This document shows positions 1 to 5,085 of a stretch of DNA of 5,085 nucleotides, one piece after another (the stretch's first letter is position 1; each line of letters opens with the position of its first letter). The notes beneath the pieces are model-generated. The model had not been told where the DNA came from. It saw nothing but the letters and a program-made list of their open reading frames with translations, and did not search any database. Both the position numbers and the translations under genes were made by a program. Origin of the DNA: Planctomycetota bacterium (GTDB taxonomy: Bacteria > Planctomycetota > UBA1135 > UBA2386); the NCBI GenBank assembly GCA_003235605.1, contig QJVU01000696.1, positions 1 to 5,085 of the forward strand, read 5' to 3'.

Positions 1-689
1 GCCAGTCGCTTAGCAAACTTCTCCAGAAATTCTCCAGGAGCCTCACCCAGGTGGGCCTGGCGGCAGGCCACGGCAGCGGTGTCATGCCAGTAGTAGAGAC
101 GCTCCCGGGACAGATCCTCGAAGATCGCACCCAGGGCCACCACTTCGCCCAGCCCAGCCACATGACGGCTCGGGGTAAGACAGAACCGGGTCTCCGGGAA
201 CGCCCGGGCAAGGTAGTGGAGGTTGCGGCAGGCGGCGTCCAGGGAGGTGTTCAAGTCCGCCCGCCGGGCCTCCAAGGCCACCATGGCGCTGTGGGGAAAG
301 CGGGTTTCGGCCAGGTCCACCGGCCCCGGCTCGGTCCACCGCAGCACCCCTGGCTCCAGGACGACGGTCTCACAGCCCAGGTCCCGGGCAAGGGCCACCG
401 CGCCGGCGACCGCTGCTACCGCGGACTCCACGTCGGCAGCGTTGTTGGAGCAGAGGCCGGCCTCGGCGATCTGCTTGGGGTCCACCAGGCCCGAGACCCG
501 GACTGCCGGGACCCGGACCGGCAAGCCGACCAGAGCTTCCCGCAGCCGTCGCCACTCCACGGGTCGCGGACCCGGCGCCGGAACCACGCCGGCGAAGCCC
601 CGGTCCAGCACCCAGGTCAGGAGGCCTCGAGGCTCTGTAGGACCGTGGAGCATGGCCCAAGCCCCACCGAGAAATCGTTCCACTGCCAT
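1..689 (-). CDS. Xylose-isomerase-like TIM-barrel protein (sugar phosphate isomerase/epimerase superfamily), partial
   Basis: The minus-strand frame is open from an ATG at 689-687 to the left edge, giving 229 codons with no stop, so the C-terminus is missing. GGAGG (complement of 697-701) lies 7 nt before the ATG and fixes the start. The translation looks like the AP-endonuclease-2/xylose-isomerase-like barrel: a helix-strand run ARDLGCETVVLEPG (residues 101-114), a NLHYLARAFPETRF segment (156-169), then YYWHDT (199-204) followed by GEAPGEFLEKFAKRL. From memory of the family, the strand after the NL.YAR helix normally carries a metal-binding Glu (LE). Here it reads CLTPS (170-174). The usual DTGHA reads DTAAV (203-207). 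Glu112 and Asp203 remain. Such proteins isomerise or epimerise sugars, or act on related polyols, in the cytosol; the substrate cannot be told. The frame is intact, so this is not an obvious pseudogene. It is transcribed divergently from the operon starting at 767. Confidence 0.75.
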   Translation of the reverse strand, partial: MAVERFLGGAWAMLHGPTEPRGLLTWVLDRGFAGVVPAPGPRPVEWRRLREALVGLPVRVPAVRVSGLVDPKQIAEAGLCSNNAADVESAVAAVAGAVALARDLGCETVVLEPGVLRWTEPGPVDLAETRFPHSAMVALEARRADLNTSLDAACRNLHYLARAFPETRFCLTPSRHVAGLGEVVALGAIFEDLSRERLYYWHDTAAVACRQAHLGEAPGEFLEKFAKRL

Positions 690-696
690 GTCATCG

Positions 697-701
697 CCTC
701 C
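697..701 (-). promoter_or_regulatory. Shine-Dalgarno for the TIM-barrel gene
   Basis: Reading the minus strand, GGAGG is followed by 7 nt and then ATG at 689-687. It decides the start of the partial gene, because an ATG in another frame lies only a few bases upstream and lacks such spacing. Confidence 0.7.
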
Positions 702-753
702 GTTTCATGGCACCATCCCCGTCGCTCGTTCCATCCGAGGACCCAGAGGTATC

Positions 754-760
754 AGGAGGT
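754..760 (+). promoter_or_regulatory. Shine-Dalgarno for the coiled-coil protein gene
   Basis: AGGAGGT sits 6 nt before the ATG at 767. It argues for that start over the in-frame ATG at 707, which would add 20 residues in front of the signal peptide and overlap the divergent gene's leader. Confidence 0.8.
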
Positions 761-766
761 AGCGTC

Positions 767-1447
767 ATGATCCAGAGGATCCAGGGGGTCGGTGGCATCG
801 TTCTCGCGCTGCTGTCGAGCCTCGCCTGTCCTGGGCCGGCCATGTCCCAGGGAAAGCAACCAGCCGAGGACCCTGTGCATCGAGCGGTTCGCGAGTACAG
901 GACCAAGGTGGACGACCTGGAGCGCCGCACCAAGCAAATCCTGACCAGGCGTCAGCAGCAGCTTGACGAGGCGGCTGCCGTGCAGCGGGAGTTGACGGCC
1001 CGCAACGCCCAGCTGAACACCCTGGTAGCCGAGCTCAGGGACCAGCTGGCTGCCGCCGATGCCGAGCGTCATCGACTGCAACGCTCCCAGGAGAAGCGTG
1101 AGGTTGGAAGCCGTGGGACCGGAAACGCGCAGGCCACCGGGAAAGCGGCGAAGACAGAGAAAGTAGAGAAAGCTGTTTCCTGGCCGGCCAAGGAACGTGT
1201 GCAGCAGCTGGAGGACCGGCTTACCAGCATGGAAGGCTCGGTCCGGCGCCTGCGGCGAGAGGTTCAAACGTTGCTGAGGCAATCGGCCACCAGAAACCGA
1301 GCGGCCCCGGGCGCGACGCAAGGGGACACCCACATTCATATCCACATCCACGGCGGCGCCGTGAACCTCCACTTCGGCGGAGGCGCACAGGGCGAGCGCC
1401 ACGAGAATGACGACTCCCTGGTTGGCGAACTGCACAAGGAACGGTAG
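767..1447 (+). CDS. Exported coiled-coil protein with an alternating His/Ile tract, function unknown
   Basis: I do not recognise a named family for this 226-residue protein. Residues 1-27 look like a signal peptide: basic Arg4, a hydrophobic core from about 8 to 20, then PAMS|Q as a plausible signal peptidase I site. Cys21 after SLA is a poor lipobox, so a lipoprotein is possible but less likely. Residues about 38-113 and 142-173 are rich in Leu, Glu, Arg and Gln with heptad-like spacing and should form coiled coils. They are separated by a low-complexity Gly/Ala/Lys linker (about 114-136). Near the C-terminus, THIHIHIHGG (188-197) alternates His and Ile, and NLHFGGG follows. Four His on one face of a beta strand suggest metal binding, which is inference. 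The gene leads a tight operon and its stop overlaps the next start by one base (TAGTG). An envelope or periplasmic location is expected. Confidence 0.75.
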   Translation: MIQRIQGVGGIVLALLSSLACPGPAMSQGKQPAEDPVHRAVREYRTKVDDLERRTKQILTRRQQQLDEAAAVQRELTARNAQLNTLVAELRDQLAAADAERHRLQRSQEKREVGSRGTGNAQATGKAAKTEKVEKAVSWPAKERVQQLEDRLTSMEGSVRRLRREVQTLLRQSATRNRAAPGATQGDTHIHIHIHGGAVNLHFGGGAQGERHENDDSLVGELHKER

Positions 1448-2391
1448 TGGCCCGGTACGGGGTCGTCGACATTGGCTCGAACGGCATCCGCATGATCCTC
1501 GCGGAGATTCGGGATGGGCACTTGAAAGTGCTGAGTTCCCGCCGCGAGCACGTCCGTCTTGGAGAAGACGTCTACCGGGACGGACGAATCTCTGACGCGG
1601 TCATGGACAGCGTCGTAGCGGCCACCCGGGGTTTCGCCCGCGATTTCGAGGCGGCCTCCGTACAGCGTGCCAAGACGATTGCCACAGCCGCCACCCGCGA
1701 AGCTGCCAACAGCGACCTGCTGGTCGCTCGAGTCAAGCAAGCGACCGGACTCGACGTCGAGGTAATCAGCGGTGACCGAGAGGCCATGCTGCTGTGCATG
1801 GCAGTGCGCGGACGGATGCACATGGAGCGTGGCCGCTCGCTGCTGCTGGACCTGGGCGGAGGTAGCATCGAACTAGCCGCAGTAGACAACGGTGCGGTGC
1901 GGGGCGCCTCGTTTCCACTTGGGGCGCTGCGCCTCCTGCGTGGCGCACTGGACGCTACCGGACTCGTGAGCGGAGATGACTTCGTGGCTGCGCTGCGCCA
2001 GCAGGTGCAGGCGAGTCGGGAGAGGCTGGCCGCTCTGGTACAGCCTCCGTTCGACCGCTTTGCTGTTGTGGGAGGCAGCATGGAGACGCTGGAGGAGCTG
2101 GCGGCGGAAGAAGGCGCCACCTTCGTTTCGGAGGGTATCGCAGCGGTGTCCCTCGACGCCCTGCGGGCGTTGCTGCCTCGCCTCTCGTCGCTGACCCCGA
2201 CCGCGCGACAAACCCGATTCCGTCTCCCAGCCGAGCGCGTCGACACGATCGTGCCGGCTGCGGTGGTGACCATCTACGTCGGCGAACTCGCGGGCGTCCG
2301 CCACGTGACGATTCCAAGAGTGGACCTCAGACACGGGCTACTGTGGGAGCTGGACGGCGCTACGCTCTCGATTGGCGATGGTGACCACTGA
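1447..2391 (+). CDS. Ppx/GppA family phosphatase (exopolyphosphatase-like), short form
   Basis: The 314-residue protein has the ASKHA-fold signatures of exopolyphosphatase / guanosine pentaphosphatase. These are VVDIGSNGIRMILAE (residues 6-20, phosphate-1 loop), ATAATREA (79-86, with Glu85 at the position of the catalytic Glu), LLLDLGGGSIEL (132-143, phosphate-2 loop), FAVVGGSMETL (205-215), and ERVDTIVPAAVV (263-274) leading to VDLRHGLLWEL near the end. Family members remove phosphate from inorganic polyphosphate or from pppGpp; the sequence does not say which. Its length matches the short class lacking the C-terminal HD-like region of E. coli Ppx/GppA (about 500 residues). The start is GTG at 1447, one base into the upstream stop, with AAGGA at 1436-1440 spaced 6 nt, so translation is probably coupled. 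The 3' end overlaps pcm. A housekeeping role in phosphate or stringent-response metabolism is likely. Confidence 0.9.
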   Translation: MARYGVVDIGSNGIRMILAEIRDGHLKVLSSRREHVRLGEDVYRDGRISDAVMDSVVAATRGFARDFEAASVQRAKTIATAATREAANSDLLVARVKQATGLDVEVISGDREAMLLCMAVRGRMHMERGRSLLLDLGGGSIELAAVDNGAVRGASFPLGALRLLRGALDATGLVSGDDFVAALRQQVQASRERLAALVQPPFDRFAVVGGSMETLEELAAEEGATFVSEGIAAVSLDALRALLPRLSSLTPTARQTRFRLPAERVDTIVPAAVVTIYVGELAGVRHVTIPRVDLRHGLLWELDGATLSIGDGDH

Positions 2392-3025
2392 CCACGAAAG
2401 CAAGCGGCTCAGGATGGTGGAGGAGCAGCTTGCGCGTCGGAACATCCATGATGCCGCCGTGCTCGCCGCGATGCGGACCGTGCCTCGTCACTTGTTCGTG
2501 CCGCCAGAGCTGAGGTCTCAGGCCTACGAGGACCGAGCCCTGGGCCTGGGACCGGGTCAGACCATATCGCAACCCTACATCGTTGCGCTCATGACCCAAC
2601 TGGCCGAGGTGGTCGGCAAGCCGCGGGTGCTGGAGGTGGGCACAGGCAGCGGCTACCAGGCGGCCGTGCTTGCCGAGCTTTGCGGCGAGGTCTACACCAT
2701 CGAGCGCGATCAGTCCCTCGCGACAGCTGCGCGGAAGAACTTCCTGCGACTGCACTACAACAATATCCACGTTCGTCACGGCGACGGTCGGCTGGGCTGG
2801 CCGGAGGCAGCCCCCTTCAACGCCATCCTCGTCACCGCCGTAACCCGCGAGGTTCCGACGGCCCTTGCGGAACAGCTGTCAGAGGGCGGCCATTTGGTGA
2901 TCCCGATCGCCAAACCGTTCGGCAACCAAGTCCTCAGATGCATGGTGAAGACCGCCAGCGGTCTGGACTCCAAGGACATTCTCAAGGTGCGGTTCGTCCC
3001 GCTCGTCGATGACAGCATCCGCTGA
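2378..3025 (+). CDS. pcm: Protein-L-isoaspartate O-methyltransferase
   Basis: This 215-residue protein matches Pcm along its whole length. The N-terminal helix has MVEEQLARRNI and VPRHLFVPPELRSQAY. GPGQTISQPYIVALM (residues 58-72) contains the Ser of the active-site TxSQP segment. VLEVGTGSGYQAAVLAEL (84-101) is the SAM-binding motif I, followed by VYTIERD, RHGDGRLGW (133-141), FNAILVTA (147-154) and the closing RFVPLV. The enzyme methylates isoaspartyl residues in aged proteins using S-adenosylmethionine, which lets them return to aspartate. The start is uncertain: TTG 2372, ATG 2378 and GTG 2381 are all in frame and none has a clear Shine-Dalgarno. ATG 2378 is chosen, giving a 14-base overlap with ppx and probable translational coupling. 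In enterobacteria pcm sits with surE and rpoS; here it lies between ppx and dtd. Confidence 0.95.
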   Translation: MVTTDHESKRLRMVEEQLARRNIHDAAVLAAMRTVPRHLFVPPELRSQAYEDRALGLGPGQTISQPYIVALMTQLAEVVGKPRVLEVGTGSGYQAAVLAELCGEVYTIERDQSLATAARKNFLRLHYNNIHVRHGDGRLGWPEAAPFNAILVTAVTREVPTALAEQLSEGGHLVIPIAKPFGNQVLRCMVKTASGLDSKDILKVRFVPLVDDSIR

Positions 3026-3034
3026 GGCGCTTGG

Positions 3035-3493
3035 ATGAAGACGGTCATCCAACGGGTGAAACGCGCCCATGTCCGGGTTGGAAGCAGAGTCGTCGCAGAG
3101 ATCCGGCAGGGCGCGTTACTTTTGCTTGGCGTGGAGAAGGGTGACACCGAAGCGGACGCAAGAGCCACCGCCCGCAAGATCGTTGCGCTGCGGTTCTTTC
3201 CCGGTACGACACCGATGGACAAGACGCTCCTGGACGTGGGCGGGGCCTGCCTCGTGGTCAGCCAGTTCACCTTGGCAGGCAGTCTCCGCAAGGGCAACCG
3301 GCCGAGCTTCACCGCCGCTGAAGACCCGGCTTCCGCCGAGAGCCTCTACATGAAGGTCGCCGAGCTCATCAAGGAGCGCGGCATCCCGGTCGAAACCGGC
3401 GTGTTCGGCGCCGCGATGGAGATCGAACTGGTGAACGACGGTCCCGTGACGTTCCTGCTCTCCACCAAGGGCGGAGCCGTGCTCAGCAGTTGA
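3035..3493 (+). CDS. dtd: D-aminoacyl-tRNA deacylase (DTD)
   Basis: At 152 residues it is close to the normal DTD length (about 145). It begins MKTVIQRVKRAHVRV, has GALLLLGVEKGD (residues 26-37), the active-site SQFTL motif (76-80), NRPSF (88-92), and ends with VNDGPVTF (133-140), which holds the Gly-cisPro pair that DTD uses across the dimer interface to exclude L-amino acids. The enzyme hydrolyses D-aminoacyl-tRNAs (and glycyl-tRNA(Ala)) in the cytosol, keeping D-residues out of protein. The ATG at 3035 has GAGG (3024-3027) 7 nt upstream, and the gap after the pcm stop is 9 bases, so it is the last gene of the plus-strand operon. Its final 11 bases overlap the 3' end of the convergent kinase gene. 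The C-terminal STKGGAVLSS extends a little past the usual end. Confidence 0.95.
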   Translation: MKTVIQRVKRAHVRVGSRVVAEIRQGALLLLGVEKGDTEADARATARKIVALRFFPGTTPMDKTLLDVGGACLVVSQFTLAGSLRKGNRPSFTAAEDPASAESLYMKVAELIKERGIPVETGVFGAAMEIELVNDGPVTFLLSTKGGAVLSS

Positions 3494-4334
3494 ACATGCA
3501 GAGGATACGCTCCACTCCCCGCAGATAGGAGCCACCAAACAGCCGAGTGTGCACCAAGTAGGGATAGAGATTGTAGAGATGGCAACGCTGCTCCGTGAAA
3601 CCCTCCGCAATGGGCCGCTCGGCAGAATAGGCAGCGAAGAAGGCTTCACCAAAAGTCTGAAACATCGTGAGGAAGGCCAGTTCCACCTCCGGATGTCCGA
3701 AATAGATCGCCGGGTCCAAGAAGCCTGTGATCCGGCTGCCCTGCGCAAGGACGTTGCCAGACCAGACATCTCCGTGGAGCAGCGAGAGTTGACCGGGTTC
3801 GTCGATCCACTCGCCCAAGCGTTCCGCCAGCCTCTGGACGCGTAGCAACGTGTTCGCGTCCAGACGACCATGGTCGTGGGCGGTTCTGGCCATATGCACC
3901 AGACGGTGTTCCGCAAAGAAGCTCACCCATGAGTACGTCTCGGGATTGGGTTGGTGCAGGCCGCCGATCAGGGTGTCTCTCGACAGCCCACACAGATCCC
4001 GCATCACGCCATGCAGCGAAGCCAGGAGCTGGGCGGCATGCTCTTGTGCATGGCGGTCGAAGATCTGACCACCGGGTAGCCACTCCATCACGAGCAGGTT
4101 GGGAGAGGCATGCAGCACCTTGGGCACGGGCAGGTGCGGGGCCAGGTACTCCAGCATGTAGCCCTCCACGTCCAGCTTCCCGGTTCTTGAGCGGTCCACC
4201 TTGGCGACCAGCTTGTCATCGCCACGTGTGGTGACCAGGTAGACCTCCCCCACGCAGCCGCCGCCCAGCGGCGACACACTGCTTGGCGCCTGTCCCAGGG
4301 CCTCGGTCAAGAGCTCCTGGTGCGGCATAGCCAT
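3483..4334 (-). CDS. Fructosamine-3-kinase family protein, likely ribulosamine/erythrulosamine 3-kinase
   Basis: The 283-residue protein has the fructosamine kinase fold, a relative of aminoglycoside kinases. It shows a Gly-rich loop GGGCVGEVYLV (residues 24-34), VAKVD with Lys45 as the ATP-contacting lysine, Glu58, an LLVMEWLPGG hinge (80-89), the catalytic LLHGDVWSGNVL (185-196; Asp189, Asn194), and FLDPAIYFGHPEVELAFL (205-222) with metal-binding Asp207. NLYPYLVHTRLFGGSYL near the end is also typical of the family. These enzymes phosphorylate C3 of ketoamines on protein lysines, making them unstable so the sugar falls off. Bacterial members are reported to prefer ribulosamines and erythrulosamines over fructosamines. 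The gene follows the phosphatase gene by 10 bases and is probably co-transcribed. No clear Shine-Dalgarno precedes ATG 4334 or the in-frame ATG 4328, so translation may be coupled. It is convergent with dtd and overlaps it by 11 bases. Confidence 0.92.
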   Translation of the reverse strand: MAMPHQELLTEALGQAPSSVSPLGGGCVGEVYLVTTRGDDKLVAKVDRSRTGKLDVEGYMLEYLAPHLPVPKVLHASPNLLVMEWLPGGQIFDRHAQEHAAQLLASLHGVMRDLCGLSRDTLIGGLHQPNPETYSWVSFFAEHRLVHMARTAHDHGRLDANTLLRVQRLAERLGEWIDEPGQLSLLHGDVWSGNVLAQGSRITGFLDPAIYFGHPEVELAFLTMFQTFGEAFFAAYSAERPIAEGFTEQRCHLYNLYPYLVHTRLFGGSYLRGVERILCMFNC

Positions 4335-4344
4335 GGGGCAAGGT

Positions 4345-4833
4345 CTAGTGGTTGCGACGGATATGTTCCAGCAGTCCCTCAGACGCCAGCTCCACCATGT
4401 CGAGGACGATCTCGAAGCCGCCGCTGCCGCCGCAGTAGGGGTCGGGAACCTCCTCGGTCTCCAGTCCGACGGAGTAGCTCATGAACATCTGCAACTTGCC
4501 GCGGTGTTGCGACGGGCACTGCCTTCTCAAGATCGCCAGATGACCCCGGTCCATGGCAAGGATGTAGTCGAACTCCTCGAAGTCCTCTGCCTGGATCACC
4601 CGCGCTCTCTGACGGCTCAGGTCGTAGCCGCGGCGGGCCGCCGCCCGCTGGCTGCGGGCGTCAGGCGCCTTGCCAACGTGGTAGTCATGGGTCCCGGCGG
4701 AGTCCACGCGAACCCGATCCTGGAGCCCGGCCCGCTGGACCAGCTCTGCGAAAACCCCCGCCGCCGTGGGCGAGCGGCAGATGTTCCCGGTGCAGACGAA
4801 CAGGACCGAGACCTGAACCCCTCCGACACCCAT
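4345..4833 (-). CDS. Low-molecular-weight protein tyrosine phosphatase family, probable protein-ribulosamine/erythrulosamine phosphatase
   Basis: The 162-residue protein carries the LMW-PTP P-loop VLFVCTGNICRSPTA (residues 10-24; nucleophile Cys14, Arg20), DSAGTHDYHVGKAPDARSQRAA (44-65), and the general-acid loop VPDPYCGGSGGFEIVLDMVE (129-148; Asp131). All catalytic residues are present and the length is normal. The family hydrolyses phosphate monoesters in the cytosol: phosphotyrosine in signalling members, but also protein-bound ribulosamine 5-phosphate and erythrulosamine 4-phosphate. Being directly upstream of a fructosamine-3-kinase homologue favours the deglycation role: this enzyme would remove the 5-phosphate left by ribose 5-phosphate glycation, and the kinase would then act at C3. 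That choice is inference. The start at ATG 4833 leaves seven residues before the usual VSVLFVC beginning. AGGGG is only 3 nt upstream of it, so initiation looks weak. It is transcribed divergently from clpB. Confidence 0.92.
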   Translation of the reverse strand: MGVGGVQVSVLFVCTGNICRSPTAAGVFAELVQRAGLQDRVRVDSAGTHDYHVGKAPDARSQRAAARRGYDLSRQRARVIQAEDFEEFDYILAMDRGHLAILRRQCPSQHRGKLQMFMSYSVGLETEEVPDPYCGGSGGFEIVLDMVELASEGLLEHIRRNH

Positions 4834-5017
4834 CGACCCCTACGACAACCCTCGGACTTGGCTTTGACAAGCTTCCCCCCCTGCCACATTGGCAGCCCAA
4901 CGCCGATCCCGCGCCATCCTGGCCCAAGGCTTGGCAGTCCTAAGTCGTTGATTCCACGGTAGAACGGGCTTGGCATACTGCCTCGCGCCTGGCATGCCTT
5001 GTGCTCAACCGAGCCGC
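4834..5017. promoter_or_regulatory. Divergent intergenic region with clustered short palindromes
   Basis: This 184-base gap separates the minus-strand phosphatase/kinase operon from clpB and should hold promoters for both. Visible palindromes are CTGCCA-CAT-TGGCAG (4881-4895), CCAAG-G-CTTGG (4924-4934), GGCA-TAC-TGCC (4972-4982) and GGCATGCC (4991-4998). The word TTGGCA also occurs at 4931-4936 and 4970-4975. I see no CIRCE element and no convincing heat-shock sigma-32 promoter. They may be operator half-sites, but at this GC content short palindromes can arise by chance. Confidence 0.4.
4971..4979 (+). promoter_or_regulatory. Possible extended -10 promoter element for clpB
   Basis: TGGCATACT resembles an extended -10 (TGn followed by CATACT, 4 of 6 matches to TATAAT). 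It lies about 39 bases before the clpB ATG, which would leave a short leader of roughly 30 nt. The nearest -35-like word, TTGATT at 4948-4953, is 20 bases away rather than 17, so support is weak. It overlaps the GGCA-TAC-TGCC palindrome. Confidence 0.2.
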
Positions 5018-5085
5018 ATGGACACGAACAAGCTCACCCAGAAGTCCCAAGAAGCCCTCGCCACGGCCCAGAACGACGCCATCTC
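5018..5085 (+). CDS. clpB: ATP-dependent chaperone/disaggregase ClpB, 5' end only
   Basis: Only 22 codons lie inside the window. They read MDTNKLTQKSQEALATAQ followed by NDAI, which is the typical opening of ClpB: MD.NKLTQKSQEAL is the first helix of its N-terminal (Clp_N) domain. ClpC and ClpA begin differently. The full protein would be about 850-870 residues, a hexameric AAA+ disaggregase that works with DnaK to rescue aggregated proteins after heat stress. ATG 5018 is chosen because it matches the family start. An in-frame ATG at 4994 would add eight unlikely residues (MPCAQPSR). Neither has a clear Shine-Dalgarno. The call rests on a short match and would be wrong if the downstream sequence lacked Walker motifs. 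Confidence 0.75.
   Translation, partial: MDTNKLTQKSQEALATAQNDAI

Noticed and set aside
15..36. Repeated TTCTCCAG near the left edge.
   Set aside because: It falls in the TIM-barrel coding sequence and simply encodes the two similar Glu-Phe-Leu-Glu / Glu-Lys-Phe turns.
51..770. Plus-strand 239-codon frame opposite the TIM-barrel gene.
   Set aside because: It has low-complexity, Arg/Gly/His-rich content, and the minus strand carries a recognisable family with a ribosome binding site.
691..933. Minus-strand 80-codon frame ending just before the TIM-barrel start.
   Set aside because: It overlaps the start and signal peptide of the plus-strand coiled-coil gene, has no recognisable domain, and its abutting stop is likely chance.
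752..1435. Minus-strand 227-codon open frame opposite the coiled-coil gene, whose N-terminus looks like a signal peptide (MQFANQGVVILVALALCAS).
   Set aside because: The plus strand has a strong Shine-Dalgarno, G/C-rich third positions, heptad-like coiled coils and a stop/start overlap with ppx. The minus frame lacks these and is an antisense shadow.
1572..2273. Minus-strand 233-codon frame opposite ppx.
   Set aside because: Ser/Arg/Ala-rich antisense shadow of a clear Ppx/GppA gene.
4864..4869. Perfect TTGACA as a -35 box on the plus strand.
   Set aside because: No acceptable -10 lies 16-18 bases downstream (the sequence there is around CATTGG), so it is not called as a promoter.
4333..4962. 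Plus-strand 209-codon frame across the phosphatase gene.
   Set aside because: It lies opposite a complete LMW-PTP with all catalytic motifs; the Ala- and Pro-rich translation matches nothing.
4970..4986. TTGGCATACTGCCTCGC as a sigma-54 (-24/-12) promoter.
   Set aside because: The GG-to-GC spacing is off by one base and the -12 TTGC is not matched.

Overview
The window is gene-dense, high-GC DNA (low to mid 60s percent by eye) with strong G/C preference at third codon positions, GTG and possibly TTG starts, and overlapping or nearly abutting genes. This fits a free-living, high-GC Gram-negative-type bacterium. The gene set (short Ppx/GppA, Pcm, DTD, ClpB) would suit Desulfobacterota, Myxococcota, Acidobacteriota, Gemmatimonadota or a related uncultured lineage, but the phylum cannot be fixed from the sequence alone.

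Layout. (1) Positions 1-689, minus strand: a partial xylose-isomerase-like TIM-barrel protein running off the left edge, with some expected metal-ligand positions apparently replaced. (2) Positions 690-766: a 77-base divergent intergenic region carrying a good Shine-Dalgarno for the gene on each side. (3) Positions 767-3493, plus strand: a tight four-gene operon. It encodes an exported coiled-coil protein with a striking alternating His/Ile tract, a short Ppx/GppA-family phosphatase (start overlaps the previous stop by one base), protein-L-isoaspartate O-methyltransferase (overlaps ppx by 14 bases), and D-aminoacyl-tRNA deacylase (9 bases downstream of pcm). (4) Positions 3483-4833, minus strand: a two-gene operon of a low-molecular-weight protein tyrosine phosphatase family enzyme followed by a fructosamine-3-kinase family enzyme. 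Its 3' end overlaps the 3' end of dtd by 11 bases. (5) Positions 4834-5017: a divergent intergenic region with several short palindromes built on TGGCA/TGCCA. (6) Positions 5018-5085, plus strand: the first 22 codons of a ClpB disaggregase gene, cut by the right edge.

The common theme from about 2378 rightward is repair or clearance of damaged proteins: isoaspartate repair (Pcm), removal of D-amino acids from tRNA (DTD), predicted deglycation of ribose- or erythrose-derived adducts (LMW-PTP homologue plus FN3K homologue), and disaggregation (ClpB). The enzyme families are known. The less explained parts are the His-tract coiled-coil protein, the ligand-poor TIM barrel, and the palindrome-rich clpB upstream region. 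I see no CRISPR array, insertion sequence, tRNA or rRNA gene.
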